Of a DNA stretch of 33,290 nucleotides, positions 6,801 through 14,686 are shown piece by piece (position 1 is the stretch's first letter; each line of letters starts with the position of its first letter). The translations under genes and the position numbers were made by a program. A model generated the notes under the pieces. That model made no database searches, was not told the origin of the DNA, and worked only from the letters and a program-made list of their open reading frames with translations. The DNA lies in the NCBI GenBank assembly GCA_017643685.1, contig JAEPMY010000026.1:1-33290 (forward strand). The letters are read 5' to 3'. The DNA is from Sneathiella sp. GTDB lineage: Bacteria > Pseudomonadota > Alphaproteobacteria > Sneathiellales > Sneathiellaceae.

Positions 6801-7700
6801 GTGCGATACGGTATTGATCTTGGTGGCACCAAAACAGAAATCATTGCCTTAACTCCCGACGGGGGTACTGCCTTTCGTCAGCGAAATGAAACGCCCCGTG
6901 GCAGTTATCAGCATATCCTGCAAAATATATGCGACCTTGTGGCCTTAGCTGATCAGGAAACGGGCGGTGCTTCTGCCATTGGGGTTGGAATTCCCGGCAC
7001 CATATCGCCCAAAACCGGCCTTGTTAAAAACGCAAACTCGACGGAGCTAATCGGGCATCCGCTGGATCAGGATTTGGCAAGCCTTTTGGGCCGGCCTGTC
7101 CGCGTTGCCAATGACGCGAACTGCTTTGCACTATCCGAAGCAAGTGATGGCGCTGGCGCGGGGTATGGCACAGTGTTTGGAATAATTGTAGGAACAGGCG
7201 TTGGCGGCGGTTTAATCATTAACGGGCAAGTTTTAAACGGGGCCCATTCAATCGCAGGAGAATGGGGCCATTCACCGCTGCCATGGCCAGAAGATGATGA
7301 GCGCCCCGGCCCCGTTTGTTACTGCGGAAAAAATGGCTGTATCGAGACATTTTTATCCGGCCCGGGCATGAGCAGCCGGGCCGCAGAAGCTACTGGCATA
7401 TCCCGAAGCCCCGCAGAGCTTCTTGCGGCCACTGAAGCGGGCGATCCGGATGCTAAAGCCTATTTTCAGACTTTTGAGCGCAGAATTGCAAAATCATTGG
7501 CAACCGTCATCAATGTGATTGATCCGGACATTATCGTTTGCGGCGGAGGTCTCTCTAATCTTGGGCGGATTTACAAAAAGGTTCCGCTCCTATGGCAGGA
7601 ATATGTTTTCTCTGATGGGATTACAACGCCATTTGTCCCCGCACGGTTTGGAGATAGTTCTGGTGTTCGCGGGGCCGCGTGGCTGTGGCCGGAGGAATAG
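6801..7700 (+). CDS. mak: ROK family sugar kinase, fructokinase Mak-like
   Basis: Phosphorylates a free hexose with ATP; the closest recognisable relative is E. coli Mak (manno/fructokinase). It has the N-terminal phosphate loop Asp-Leu-Gly-Gly-Thr-Lys (6-11), catalytic Asp105 in Asn-Asp-Ala-Asn, a Gly-Thr-Gly-Val-Gly-Gly-Gly stretch at 131-137, Gly-Glu-Trp-Gly-His with zinc ligand His157, and the ROK cysteine cluster Cys173, Cys175, Cys180. The C-terminal Asp-Ser-Ser-Gly-Val-Arg-Gly-Ala-Ala-Trp-Leu-Trp-Pro ending is shared with Mak. The start is GTG. The stop codon is directly followed by the dinB ATG. Substrate (fructose versus another hexose) is inferred from similarity. Confidence 0.9.
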   Translation: MRYGIDLGGTKTEIIALTPDGGTAFRQRNETPRGSYQHILQNICDLVALADQETGGASAIGVGIPGTISPKTGLVKNANSTELIGHPLDQDLASLLGRPVRVANDANCFALSEASDGAGAGYGTVFGIIVGTGVGGGLIINGQVLNGAHSIAGEWGHSPLPWPEDDERPGPVCYCGKNGCIETFLSGPGMSSRAAEATGISRSPAELLAATEAGDPDAKAYFQTFERRIAKSLATVINVIDPDIIVCGGGLSNLGRIYKKVPLLWQEYVFSDGITTPFVPARFGDSSGVRGAAWLWPEE

Positions 7701-8990
7701 ATGGGCACCCTCTGCCGAAACTGCGAAAAATCCTGGGCGGAGGTATTACCTCAAACACAACAACGCTGCCCAAACTGCCGATCTCCCCGCCTTCTCCGCC
7801 ATGCGGAGCTGGAAAAACTCACCATTGCCCATGTGGATTGTGATGCCTTTTACGCCACGGTAGAAAAGCGCGACAACCCTGCGCTTCGGGATAAACCGGT
7901 TATTGTAGCATATGATGGCGCCAGAAGTGTTGTCTCCACCTGCTGCTACATCGCCCGGCTTTCTGGTGTGCGGTCCGCAATGCCCCTGTTTAAGGCCAAA
8001 AAACTGTGCCCAGACGGTATTATCGTAAAGCCCCGAATGGCGACCTACAGCGAAGTAAGCAAGCAAATACACAGTTACTTCAACCAGTTATCGCCACTTA
8101 TTGAGCCACTTTCTCTAGATGAAGCCTTCATTGATTTAACTGGTACAGAGACCCTTCACCACCGAACCGCCGCGCAGAGTATGATCTGGCTCGCCAATCA
8201 GGTTAAGAGGAATATCGGCATCACGGTATCGGTCGGACTGAGCTACAATAAGTCCCTCGCCAAACTGGCATCCGATCTGGATAAGCCGGACGGCTTTTCT
8301 ATTATCGGGCGCGAAGAAGCGCGGCAATTCCTGAAAAATCGCCCGGTTAGCGACATCTGGGGCGTTGGAAAGGCTCTTAATCGCAAATTGTCGGGGGACG
8401 GGATTACCACAATCGGCCAATTGCAGCACCGGGAGAAAGACGAGTTGATCCGCCGTTACGGGGTTATGGGATCACGCCTCTATCATTTCGCTCGCGGGGA
8501 AGATGACCGCACCGTCAAACCGAATGCCAAGGCCAAAAGCATCTCAAATGAAACGACATTTTCCACCGACATTGAGGATCTGGACGAACTGAAATCAATT
8601 CTGTGGCCCCTCTGTGAGAAAGTTTCGGAACGCCTAAAAGTCAAAGAAAAGGCCGGTAAAACCATCACGCTGAAATTGAAAACCGGAGATTTCAAGACCA
8701 TCACCCGCAGCTACACATTGGACCAACCAACGCAACTTGCCGAAAGCCTTTACCGTGAGGCTTTGCCCATGCTGGAAAATGCAGTTCCGGGTAAAAGCTT
8801 TCGCCTGATTGGCATTGGCATCAGTGGGTTTGGTGATATCCGCGATGCGGACAGACCAAACTTGTTGGAGCCGCAAAAAGACAGGATCAAAAATATTGAA
8901 GGGGCAATGGATAAAGTGCGGGCGAAATTTGGCTCTGCTGCCATCAAAAAGGGGCGTGCCCTTGGTCGCCCCTCGAAGAAATCTGATTAA
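7701..8990 (+). CDS. dinB: DNA polymerase IV with N-terminal zinc ribbon
   Basis: A Y-family translesion polymerase of 429 residues. The first 35 residues add a four-cysteine zinc ribbon (Cys5, Cys8, Cys23, Cys26) absent from E. coli DinB. The palm carries the metal-binding Asp46 in Val-Asp-Cys-Asp-Ala-Phe-Tyr, with the steric-gate aromatic next to it, and Asp140/Glu141 in Ser-Leu-Asp-Glu-Ala-Phe. The thumb, with a Trp-Gly-Val-Gly-Lys helix-hairpin-helix, and the little-finger domain follow. I do not see a canonical C-terminal Gln-Leu-x-Leu-Phe clamp-binding motif; the end is basic. It starts with no gap after the mak stop and overlaps the convergent M48 gene by four bases. Confidence 0.92.
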   Translation: MGTLCRNCEKSWAEVLPQTQQRCPNCRSPRLLRHAELEKLTIAHVDCDAFYATVEKRDNPALRDKPVIVAYDGARSVVSTCCYIARLSGVRSAMPLFKAKKLCPDGIIVKPRMATYSEVSKQIHSYFNQLSPLIEPLSLDEAFIDLTGTETLHHRTAAQSMIWLANQVKRNIGITVSVGLSYNKSLAKLASDLDKPDGFSIIGREEARQFLKNRPVSDIWGVGKALNRKLSGDGITTIGQLQHREKDELIRRYGVMGSRLYHFARGEDDRTVKPNAKAKSISNETTFSTDIEDLDELKSILWPLCEKVSERLKVKEKAGKTITLKLKTGDFKTITRSYTLDQPTQLAESLYREALPMLENAVPGKSFRLIGIGISGFGDIRDADRPNLLEPQKDRIKNIEGAMDKVRAKFGSAAIKKGRALGRPSKKSD

Positions 8991-10105
8991 GCATCCGATT
9001 TCGTATCACACATATGCTTGATAGAGAGCCATTCCCTATCTGAAAAGGCGCGCCCCGATCCGGTTGGCGTTACGTTTCGAATGAAATTCACTCGCTCTTC
9101 CATGGCTGGATGACTATTCAGCAAGGCCCAAAGCCCTTGCCCTTCATCTTTTGACGCAATTTTTTCAAACAAATTAGCCATCGGCCGGACATCAAACCCC
9201 GCGCCGTTCATCAAGTCAATGGCCCCTTCATCCGCATCCAACTCAAGGTCACGACTATAAGAAGACCCCATCAATGTTTGCCCCATGGCAGCCGCAACAG
9301 TACCGCCGCTGACATCCCCAAACATGAGTGATAGAACCGCTGCCGCCCCAATATTGGACACATATAGACGCATCGGATGACCATCCGCGGCATGCATATA
9401 TTCATGGGCGATAACCCCTGCCAATGCGTTTGGATGCTCCGCCGTTTCAATGAGCCCTTTCAACACGATGATTTTTCCGCCCGGTAGGGCAAAAGCGTTT
9501 TTCATCTTTGAATTCAGTACAATAATCTCAGGCACCGGCGACGGCTCATCCCCCTCCCCCAGATAAACAGTATCTAAATCCATAATCAGACGACCAAGCG
9601 CCGCTTCTGCAACGCTGTCGTTGCAACGTCCTTTGACACCGATTGAGACGCGATTAGATGTAATCTGCTCCTCCACCGTGTCCCCAATACTGCGCTTAAT
9701 GTCAGTTGGAATCATACCTGACACGACAACAGCAAGGGCCGGAATGCCTTGGAACATAATCACCCAGCCCGCAAAAATAGCGAAGGCGATCCCCGCCACG
9801 ACTTTAAGATGATAGTTATGCCCCTTTGGACGGGATTTATTCAGCTTTGGGCAAATCAGCCGCAATTCGCGAACCGCGCTTTCCCTTCTGACCTTAAGCC
9901 TCACCGGATTGTTATCCGCAAGAGAGAGAAACAACTCCCCCGGATCGGGCGGGTTATGCTCATCGCGAATTCCGGCAATTTCCCAGCGCGCGATTAAGGT
10001 GCCATCTTCCTCCTGCAACAACAGGGCGTCTTCGCGTTCCAGAAAGACATGAACACTTCGACTCTCTGATGTTTTACCGTCGTAATATTCAGCGGAAAAT
10101 TTCAT
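8987..10105 (-). CDS. M48 family zinc metalloprotease, membrane-anchored
   Basis: A 372-residue protein. The N-terminal ~95 residues form a soluble beta-rich domain; one hydrophobic helix (about 100-130) follows, then an M48 peptidase domain with His234-Glu-x-x-His238 and the third ligand Glu in a Glu-Leu-Asp-Ala-Asp-Glu segment near residue 290. There is no cleavable signal peptide, so it is probably anchored with the protease in the periplasm. M48 enzymes of this kind (BepA/LoiP/YfgC-like) are linked to envelope quality control. It lies two bases after the DUF898 gene and downstream of eipB, supporting an envelope role. Its stop shares a TTAA with the dinB stop. Confidence 0.85.
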   Translation of the reverse strand: MKFSAEYYDGKTSESRSVHVFLEREDALLLQEEDGTLIARWEIAGIRDEHNPPDPGELFLSLADNNPVRLKVRRESAVRELRLICPKLNKSRPKGHNYHLKVVAGIAFAIFAGWVIMFQGIPALAVVVSGMIPTDIKRSIGDTVEEQITSNRVSIGVKGRCNDSVAEAALGRLIMDLDTVYLGEGDEPSPVPEIIVLNSKMKNAFALPGGKIIVLKGLIETAEHPNALAGVIAHEYMHAADGHPMRLYVSNIGAAAVLSLMFGDVSGGTVAAAMGQTLMGSSYSRDLELDADEGAIDLMNGAGFDVRPMANLFEKIASKDEGQGLWALLNSHPAMEERVNFIRNVTPTGSGRAFSDREWLSIKHMCDTKSDA

Positions 10106-10107
10106 TC

Positions 10108-11289
10108 CTAGAACGCCCCTACATCCAGCGCGTCAGCAAACCCTTCTCCGTATTTTGGAGAGTTTTCAGAAGACAAGGCCGTTGCTTTAAATACCCCTTC
10201 GCTGTCAACCCTTAGTGTCGTCGCAAGCCGCTCAAAAACGGGTAAAAACAACATCATGAAAAGCAAAATATCAAACAGAAGGAAGTAGATGAAGGCAATC
10301 GCCATAATGGCAAAAACCGCATAGATCCCCATAGGTTCCGACCCCATACTTGCTTCCAGCATCGTCGGTATAATCAGCACGGGTGCTGCAGCAATAAGGG
10401 CAACAATAATCCCGCGCTTCAACATCAGCTTCACAATCTCACCTGTTGTCAGGGCGCAGACAAATGCAGCTCCCGCAAATTTTGTGTGAGCGGCAATATA
10501 TTTAAATTCAACAACCCGGCTAATCATAAAAAGAACAGCCGCTGCAGCGATTGAGAGGAACGTCAGTATCTGGAAGATAAAAACGGTGCTGTTTGGGTCA
10601 ATCTCGCCAATCTGCCCTTCGGTAAGGCCAAAGGTAATGGACATAAAAACGAAAGAAACAAAAGACGCGAGCATCCAAGGCCAATAAATCTTATAAAGCG
10701 CCTTGGCACCACCAAAGAACTCAAAATTCTCTGCGCCATAATGAACTTGGTTAAGCTGATAGTTGATCAGTGCCTGGCGCATTTTTGGATAGGCGAGCCC
10801 AACAGATAAAATGGTAATCGCACCCCATAGCAAATTCAGCCCCGCATATTTAAATGCAGAGCCCAGTTGATAAAACCGGATGGTTGAAAGCGAGGTACGG
10901 CTTAAGCGATACCGCCACAATCGATATCGGGCAAAAGCAATAAGCGCAAAAAAGCCAATAAAATAAATGATCTGAGATCCCACCAGCACAATCGGATTTG
11001 GCTCCGCTCCCGAAGAGAGCGCAAACACGCCGATCAGCAATTGAAACACAAAGGAAAGCCCCGCCAAAACGGCCATCGCGATTAGAAAACCGATAAACAA
11101 TTCTCCGGCTGTGCCATGATAGGTTAGACGCTCGCCTTCCACTTTAATGGATTGCCAAAGAAGACGGCGCAGATGCGTTTTCCCCCAAAAGCGATAAAAA
11201 CCGAATGTCGGAATAGCAAGCAGCTTGTTTTTAATCAGCCGGCCCAAGACGGCGCTTCGGCTGAAATTTGTTTCAACAAAAGAATACAT
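10108..11289 (-). CDS. DUF898/YjgN family membrane protein
   Basis: A polytopic inner-membrane protein of about 393 residues, DUF898 (YjgN-like), function unknown. It opens with a Thr-x-Phe-x-Arg segment and a Thr-Phe-Gly-Phe-Tyr-Arg-Phe-Trp-Gly-Lys-Thr motif, followed by Arg-x-x-Trp and a Gly-Thr-Ala-Gly-Glu-Leu-Phe stretch before the first helix, a pattern repeated mid-protein as in other members. At least six hydrophobic helices follow. I prefer the ATG at 11289, which has a GAGGGGG six bases upstream on the minus strand. A GTG at 11313 in the same frame has its purine run too close. It is the middle gene of eipB-DUF898-M48. Confidence 0.82.
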   Translation of the reverse strand: MYSFVETNFSRSAVLGRLIKNKLLAIPTFGFYRFWGKTHLRRLLWQSIKVEGERLTYHGTAGELFIGFLIAMAVLAGLSFVFQLLIGVFALSSGAEPNPIVLVGSQIIYFIGFFALIAFARYRLWRYRLSRTSLSTIRFYQLGSAFKYAGLNLLWGAITILSVGLAYPKMRQALINYQLNQVHYGAENFEFFGGAKALYKIYWPWMLASFVSFVFMSITFGLTEGQIGEIDPNSTVFIFQILTFLSIAAAAVLFMISRVVEFKYIAAHTKFAGAAFVCALTTGEIVKLMLKRGIIVALIAAAPVLIIPTMLEASMGSEPMGIYAVFAIMAIAFIYFLLFDILLFMMLFLPVFERLATTLRVDSEGVFKATALSSENSPKYGEGFADALDVGAF

Positions 11290-11353
11290 AATTCCCCCTC
11301 TGCCGCGCCTCACTCCCCCAAGCGGCCGCGCCCAAAGTCAGATAAATTCGAAG

Positions 11354-12190
11354 TCAGTTATTACAGGAAGGAGCTTCCAACAGCTCCAATTGTGTCAAAG
11401 TCCCTTTTAAAGAGAAGTCTTGATAATTCAGGAGCAAATTATCGCCTACCCCGTTTTCGTACAGATTTACATGAACGCTATAATCAGGTTCGTCACCGCG
11501 ATCTTCCAAGTTGAAGAAAGACATCTGAACATTCCAGGCTTTCATGCCTTTCATTTTGCTGTCCAGTATCGGTGCGTTTGGCTCAACCTTTGATTTCCCG
11601 ATTACGGTCAAGGAATCTTGTAATGCTTCCATCCCTGTCCCATCGAAGATTTTAGCGGACAAAAGCGGTAAACCTCTGTGAGCAGCTTCCAATACCTTTA
11701 CCGAATGCTGCCCCGGGAACATAACACCCTCTGGCAGTTCTTCTTCACCACCCTCTTCGCCCCGATAGACAGCTTTTCTCTCATCCTGTGTATTGGAGGC
11801 AAACCCGTCAGTGTCCTCAACCTGCTGTCCGTTAATTGTGTTTTGTGACGTAAATCGAAGGGATGTGCCTTCAAAATTTTCAAAAGTGGACAGATTAAAA
11901 TCAGATACGACACCAGAGCCGCCCTGATTTTGAATTTCAATCAGCGTTCGTTGGCGGGTTACATAACCATCACAGGACTGCTTGATTTCCAGAACAATTC
12001 TGCCCCGTGCATCCAGCACGCCGCCACCTTCTTTCACACGATCCATTTTCAGATCATAGACAGCGCGGTGCGGTGCCAGCTTCTGAACCCCAGCCGCATT
12101 TGTATCTTGCCCGCCAACGGGAACAAAAGACATTGCAACCAAACCCAAAACGCCGAATTTACGGGCTATTTTTTCAATCATTAACTGCAT
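11354..12190 (-). CDS. eipB: DUF1849 periplasmic envelope-integrity protein EipB
   Basis: EipB is a periplasmic beta-spiral protein needed for envelope integrity in Brucella. This 278-residue copy has a signal peptide (about residues 1-33, hydrophobic core Phe-Gly-Val-Leu-Gly-Leu-Val), then an Ala-Pro-His-Arg-Ala-Val-Tyr-Asp-Leu start of the mature domain. Cys73 (Gln-Ser-Cys-Asp-Gly-Tyr) and Cys276 at the extreme C-terminus correspond in spacing to the disulfide-forming pair of Brucella EipB. An ATG nine bases inside the frame (12181) is an alternative start; GGCGGA is positioned better for that one. It leads a minus-strand set with DUF898 and an M48 protease. Confidence 0.9.
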   Translation of the reverse strand: MQLMIEKIARKFGVLGLVAMSFVPVGGQDTNAAGVQKLAPHRAVYDLKMDRVKEGGGVLDARGRIVLEIKQSCDGYVTRQRTLIEIQNQGGSGVVSDFNLSTFENFEGTSLRFTSQNTINGQQVEDTDGFASNTQDERKAVYRGEEGGEEELPEGVMFPGQHSVKVLEAAHRGLPLLSAKIFDGTGMEALQDSLTVIGKSKVEPNAPILDSKMKGMKAWNVQMSFFNLEDRGDEPDYSVHVNLYENGVGDNLLLNYQDFSLKGTLTQLELLEAPSCNN

Positions 12191-12244
12191 TCCGCCAATT
12201 TATCATTTTGCTTATTTTCCACAATAGACAACATAAGGGCAATG

Positions 12245-12278
12245 GGCACCTTTTTCATGGGAAATGGAAAAAGTTGCC
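12245..12278. repeat. 11-bp inverted repeat in the eipB/GGDEF divergent region
   Basis: GGCACCTTTTT (12245-12255) and AAAAAGTTGCC (12268-12278) pair over ten of eleven positions across a 12-nt loop, 55 bp upstream of eipB. The nine bases CACCTTTTT recur at about 12407-12415 near the diguanylate cyclase. It could be an operator or an untranslated-leader hairpin. Confidence 0.45.
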
Positions 12279-12324
12279 GCTTCACCTTCACACATTTTAT
12301 TACGAACTTAGTCCAAAAACATTT

Positions 12325-12336
12325 AACCAATTGGTT
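12325..12336. promoter_or_regulatory. Perfect 12-bp palindrome, candidate operator
   Basis: AACCAA (12325-12330) followed by TTGGTT (12331-12336) is a perfect palindrome without spacer in the 285-bp region between eipB and the diguanylate cyclase gene. Position fits a regulator site, but no regulator is identifiable. Confidence 0.35.
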
Positions 12337-12364
12337 TATATAGATTTTTTATATGACCAAATTT

Positions 12365-12380
12365 TGGCATGCATTCTGCA
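12365..12380 (+). promoter_or_regulatory. Candidate sigma-54 promoter for the GGDEF gene
   Basis: TGGCAT (12365-12370), five bases, CTGCA (12376-12380) resembles the -24/-12 consensus TGGCAC-N5-TTGCW, with the essential GG and GC dinucleotides correctly spaced. It lies about 95 bp upstream of the ATG. Two positions deviate, so this is tentative. Confidence 0.35.
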
Positions 12381-12434
12381 AATGAAGTAGCGAGGCATGA
12401 AGTGCCACCTTTTTGAGTATGTGTAGGTGAAACC

Positions 12435-12457
12435 GGTATCTGTCGAAGTCAGATATC
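12435..12457 (+). repeat. Leader hairpin just upstream of the GGDEF gene
   Basis: GGTATCTG (12435-12442) pairs with CAGATATC (12450-12457), with one G-T pair and a seven-base loop. It ends seven bases before the AGGAG ribosome binding site (12464-12468), so folding could modulate translation. Confidence 0.45.
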
Positions 12458-12475
12458 CATTTCAGGAGTAATTAA

Positions 12476-13195
12476 ATGTCAGCAAATCTGTTCGCTACGG
12501 CTCAAGATGATTACGCCGTTAATTTCCGCCCAGAGCGCGAAATTATGCCGCATCTTGAAGATCTCGCTATTCGCATCAAAACAAAAGATCGCCTGAAGTC
12601 AGAAGATGAGGACACCAATTATTGGCGCTTGATTGACCGCGTGCTGGCTTATGCCGCGAGTGCAGAACAGCACATTGCTGAACAACAATCCCGCATTCGG
12701 GAACTTGAAAACCTTTCCACCACTGATGAATTAACCGGCCTTGCCAATCGCCGTGGCCTTACAGAGCACCTACACCGCGTTATCTCCTCTGCTCGTCGTC
12801 ACAAGGAAACAGGTATTGTGGCCTTCGTGGATATGGATTTCTTTAAACAGATTAATGACCGCTATGGGCATGACACAGGTGATCTTGCCTTAAAACTAGT
12901 GGCGCAAATTCTTCGCGATAACATGCGCGATACGGATTTTGCTGCACGCCTCTCAGGGGATGAGTTTATTTTCGTTCTGGAAAAAGCGGATATTCAGCAC
13001 GGTAAAGAGCGCGCCGAAAAAATCCGTCAAGCCATTTGCGATGCCGCCATTTCAGCGCGAGGTGAGAAAATTTCCCTCTCTGCCAGTATCGGCATTACGG
13101 CCTATGACAGTGAAAGCCGCGCTGTTGATCTGATTTCTGCGGCGGACAAGGCCATGTATCTGGACAAAGGTGCCCGCCGCCGCAAGTCTCGCTAA
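12476..13195 (+). CDS. Diguanylate cyclase (SGDEF variant)
   Basis: A 239-residue cytoplasmic protein that should make c-di-GMP. The N-terminal ~75 residues have no known domain and end in a short coiled coil (about 60-80). A complete GGDEF domain runs from Asp84-Glu-Leu-Thr-Gly-Leu to the C-terminus. The signature is Ser-Gly-Asp-Glu-Phe at 160-164; serine in the first position is found in active enzymes. An inhibitory Arg151-x-x-Asp154 lies exactly five residues before it. The gene has an AGGAG at good spacing, is preceded by several repeats and a possible sigma-54 promoter, and converges on an adenylate cyclase gene with three bases between the stops. Confidence 0.9.
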   Translation: MSANLFATAQDDYAVNFRPEREIMPHLEDLAIRIKTKDRLKSEDEDTNYWRLIDRVLAYAASAEQHIAEQQSRIRELENLSTTDELTGLANRRGLTEHLHRVISSARRHKETGIVAFVDMDFFKQINDRYGHDTGDLALKLVAQILRDNMRDTDFAARLSGDEFIFVLEKADIQHGKERAEKIRQAICDAAISARGEKISLSASIGITAYDSESRAVDLISAADKAMYLDKGARRRKSR

Positions 13196-13198
13196 TAT

Positions 13199-14482
13199 CT
13201 ATCCGGCAAGACGCTCAAGATAAACGCTGCCCTCTTTCAGGGAATAAAGCTTCTTGGGCGTCCGGACGCCGCGAAGACGGTGTTCTCCGACCGAGATAAA
13301 CTGATCCCGGCAATAAAGCGCTTCAGAGACGAATTCATCTGAAAGAATGATAGACGTCTCCAACTCACCACATTTACTCTCCATCCGTGAAACTTCGTTC
13401 ACAGCCGATCCCACGACGGTAAAGTCAAGCCGGCTTTCAGACCCCACATTACCGTACATGACATTGCCAATATGCAGGGCAATATCCAGCTCCATAACCG
13501 GCGCGCCTTCTGCTCTCCGGCGCTGATTAAGGTTCTTGATCAGCGTCATAATGCTTTGCGTCGCCATTAGGGAGTTTCGGCAAATCTCTGCCTCTTGCCC
13601 CGGCTCTAGGGGGAAAGTTGCCAGCATTCCATCCCCAATGAATTTGAGCACTTCGCCGCCAAACTGCGCCACGGGGTCAGCCATCCGCTCCAGATACTGA
13701 TCAAGGATACTCACAAGGTCTTCGCCGCCCACATTGTCAGCAAGCCGCGTAAACCCGCGCAAATCCGCGAATAAAAGCACCGAAGAAATGGTTTTTGAAG
13801 ATCCCCGTTGAATTTGACCGGCAAGAACCTCTCGGGCTGTCGTTTTCCCGATATAGGTCTCAAGGACTGTTTCAGCGACCTGATAGGATGCAACAGCTTT
13901 CACAGCGAGAGCGAAAAGCGGGATTGCTCGCCTTAAAATATCGAAATCCCGTTTCGTAAATCCGCCGGGATGCGCAGAAGCCCATGAAGTGATCATTCCA
14001 GACGGGTCATCCCACTCCCCCATGGAATTGCCCCAACCAAAATCAAACAGTTGGCTAAACCAATCTGTCAGACCTTCCTGACGGAATTCCTCAAGCACAG
14101 GGAAATCAAGATTGTTATTACCCTCCAGATGCCGGTGCATGAAATCCACCTGATTGCCAATCATGTGAAAGAACGGGCTGGAAAACCAGCCTTCACCCGG
14201 CTCATCCGAATGTAAATGACGTGTGTTGGTAATCAGCCCCTTCTGGTGGCGCCAAGTGTACATAAAAGCGCTCACCTGCGGGTGGATGGTGGTAACCGCG
14301 ATATTTCCGCGGTGTAAATTCACCCCGACCTCACCCAAACGCTCACAGAATTCGCGTAGCAGATTGTCCGGCGTATAATTTCCCATACCTGCACCGATCA
14401 ACCAACTAAACAGCTCCTCTTCCGGGCTACTGGCTGGAAAATGCTCACATGTTTGGAACGACTTTTCTGGAAGCTGTTGCAT
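13199..14482 (-). CDS. Class III adenylate cyclase
   Basis: A 427-residue protein likely to convert ATP to cAMP. The N-terminal ~210 residues form an uncharacterised soluble sensory region with several Trp and His residues and no membrane segment, of the type often placed in front of alphaproteobacterial cyclases. The catalytic domain (about 230-415) has the metal aspartates Asp240 (Phe-Ala-Asp-Leu-Arg-Gly-Phe) and Asp284 (Ile-Gly-Asp-Gly), the adenine-selecting pair Lys280 and Asp353, and the transition-state Asn362/Arg366 in Val-Asn-Glu-Val-Ser-Arg. All key residues for an active adenylate cyclase are therefore present. It is divergent from the aldehyde dehydrogenase gene. Confidence 0.9.
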   Translation of the reverse strand: MQQLPEKSFQTCEHFPASSPEEELFSWLIGAGMGNYTPDNLLREFCERLGEVGVNLHRGNIAVTTIHPQVSAFMYTWRHQKGLITNTRHLHSDEPGEGWFSSPFFHMIGNQVDFMHRHLEGNNNLDFPVLEEFRQEGLTDWFSQLFDFGWGNSMGEWDDPSGMITSWASAHPGGFTKRDFDILRRAIPLFALAVKAVASYQVAETVLETYIGKTTAREVLAGQIQRGSSKTISSVLLFADLRGFTRLADNVGGEDLVSILDQYLERMADPVAQFGGEVLKFIGDGMLATFPLEPGQEAEICRNSLMATQSIMTLIKNLNQRRRAEGAPVMELDIALHIGNVMYGNVGSESRLDFTVVGSAVNEVSRMESKCGELETSIILSDEFVSEALYCRDQFISVGEHRLRGVRTPKKLYSLKEGSVYLERLAG

Positions 14483-14606
14483 ATCAGGGGGCTTTCACAA
14501 AATCAGTCAAAAGTAATATCGACACTGAATATAAGCACATTGGAAGACAATCAAAGGCGTATGGCTAGTATTTTCTGGAGAGTTTGTTTGAGGTTAAACA
14601 ATTAAG

Positions 14607-14625
14607 ATTGGATTTTTCATCCAAT
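14607..14625. promoter_or_regulatory. Perfect 7-bp inverted repeat upstream of the aldehyde dehydrogenase
   Basis: ATTGGAT (14607-14613) and ATCCAAT (14619-14625) flank a five-base loop in the 204-bp divergent gap between the cyclase and aldehyde dehydrogenase genes. It could be a dimeric repressor site. No regulator gene is adjacent. Confidence 0.4.
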
Positions 14626-14686
14626 TCAGCAATAATCTTGGCCAAATTAAACACTGATCGCGAATAAGTCTGTAAGCGAGGACACA

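Noticed and set aside
6801-7700. The ROK kinase as the missing partner kinase of psuG
   Set aside because: PsuK belongs to the PfkB family; this protein has the ROK cysteine cluster and matches Mak along its length, and lies 22 kb away.
12380-12475. Possible c-di-GMP riboswitch in the leader of the diguanylate cyclase gene
   Set aside because: The hairpins present do not show the conserved sequence elements or three-way layout of GEMM-type riboswitches.
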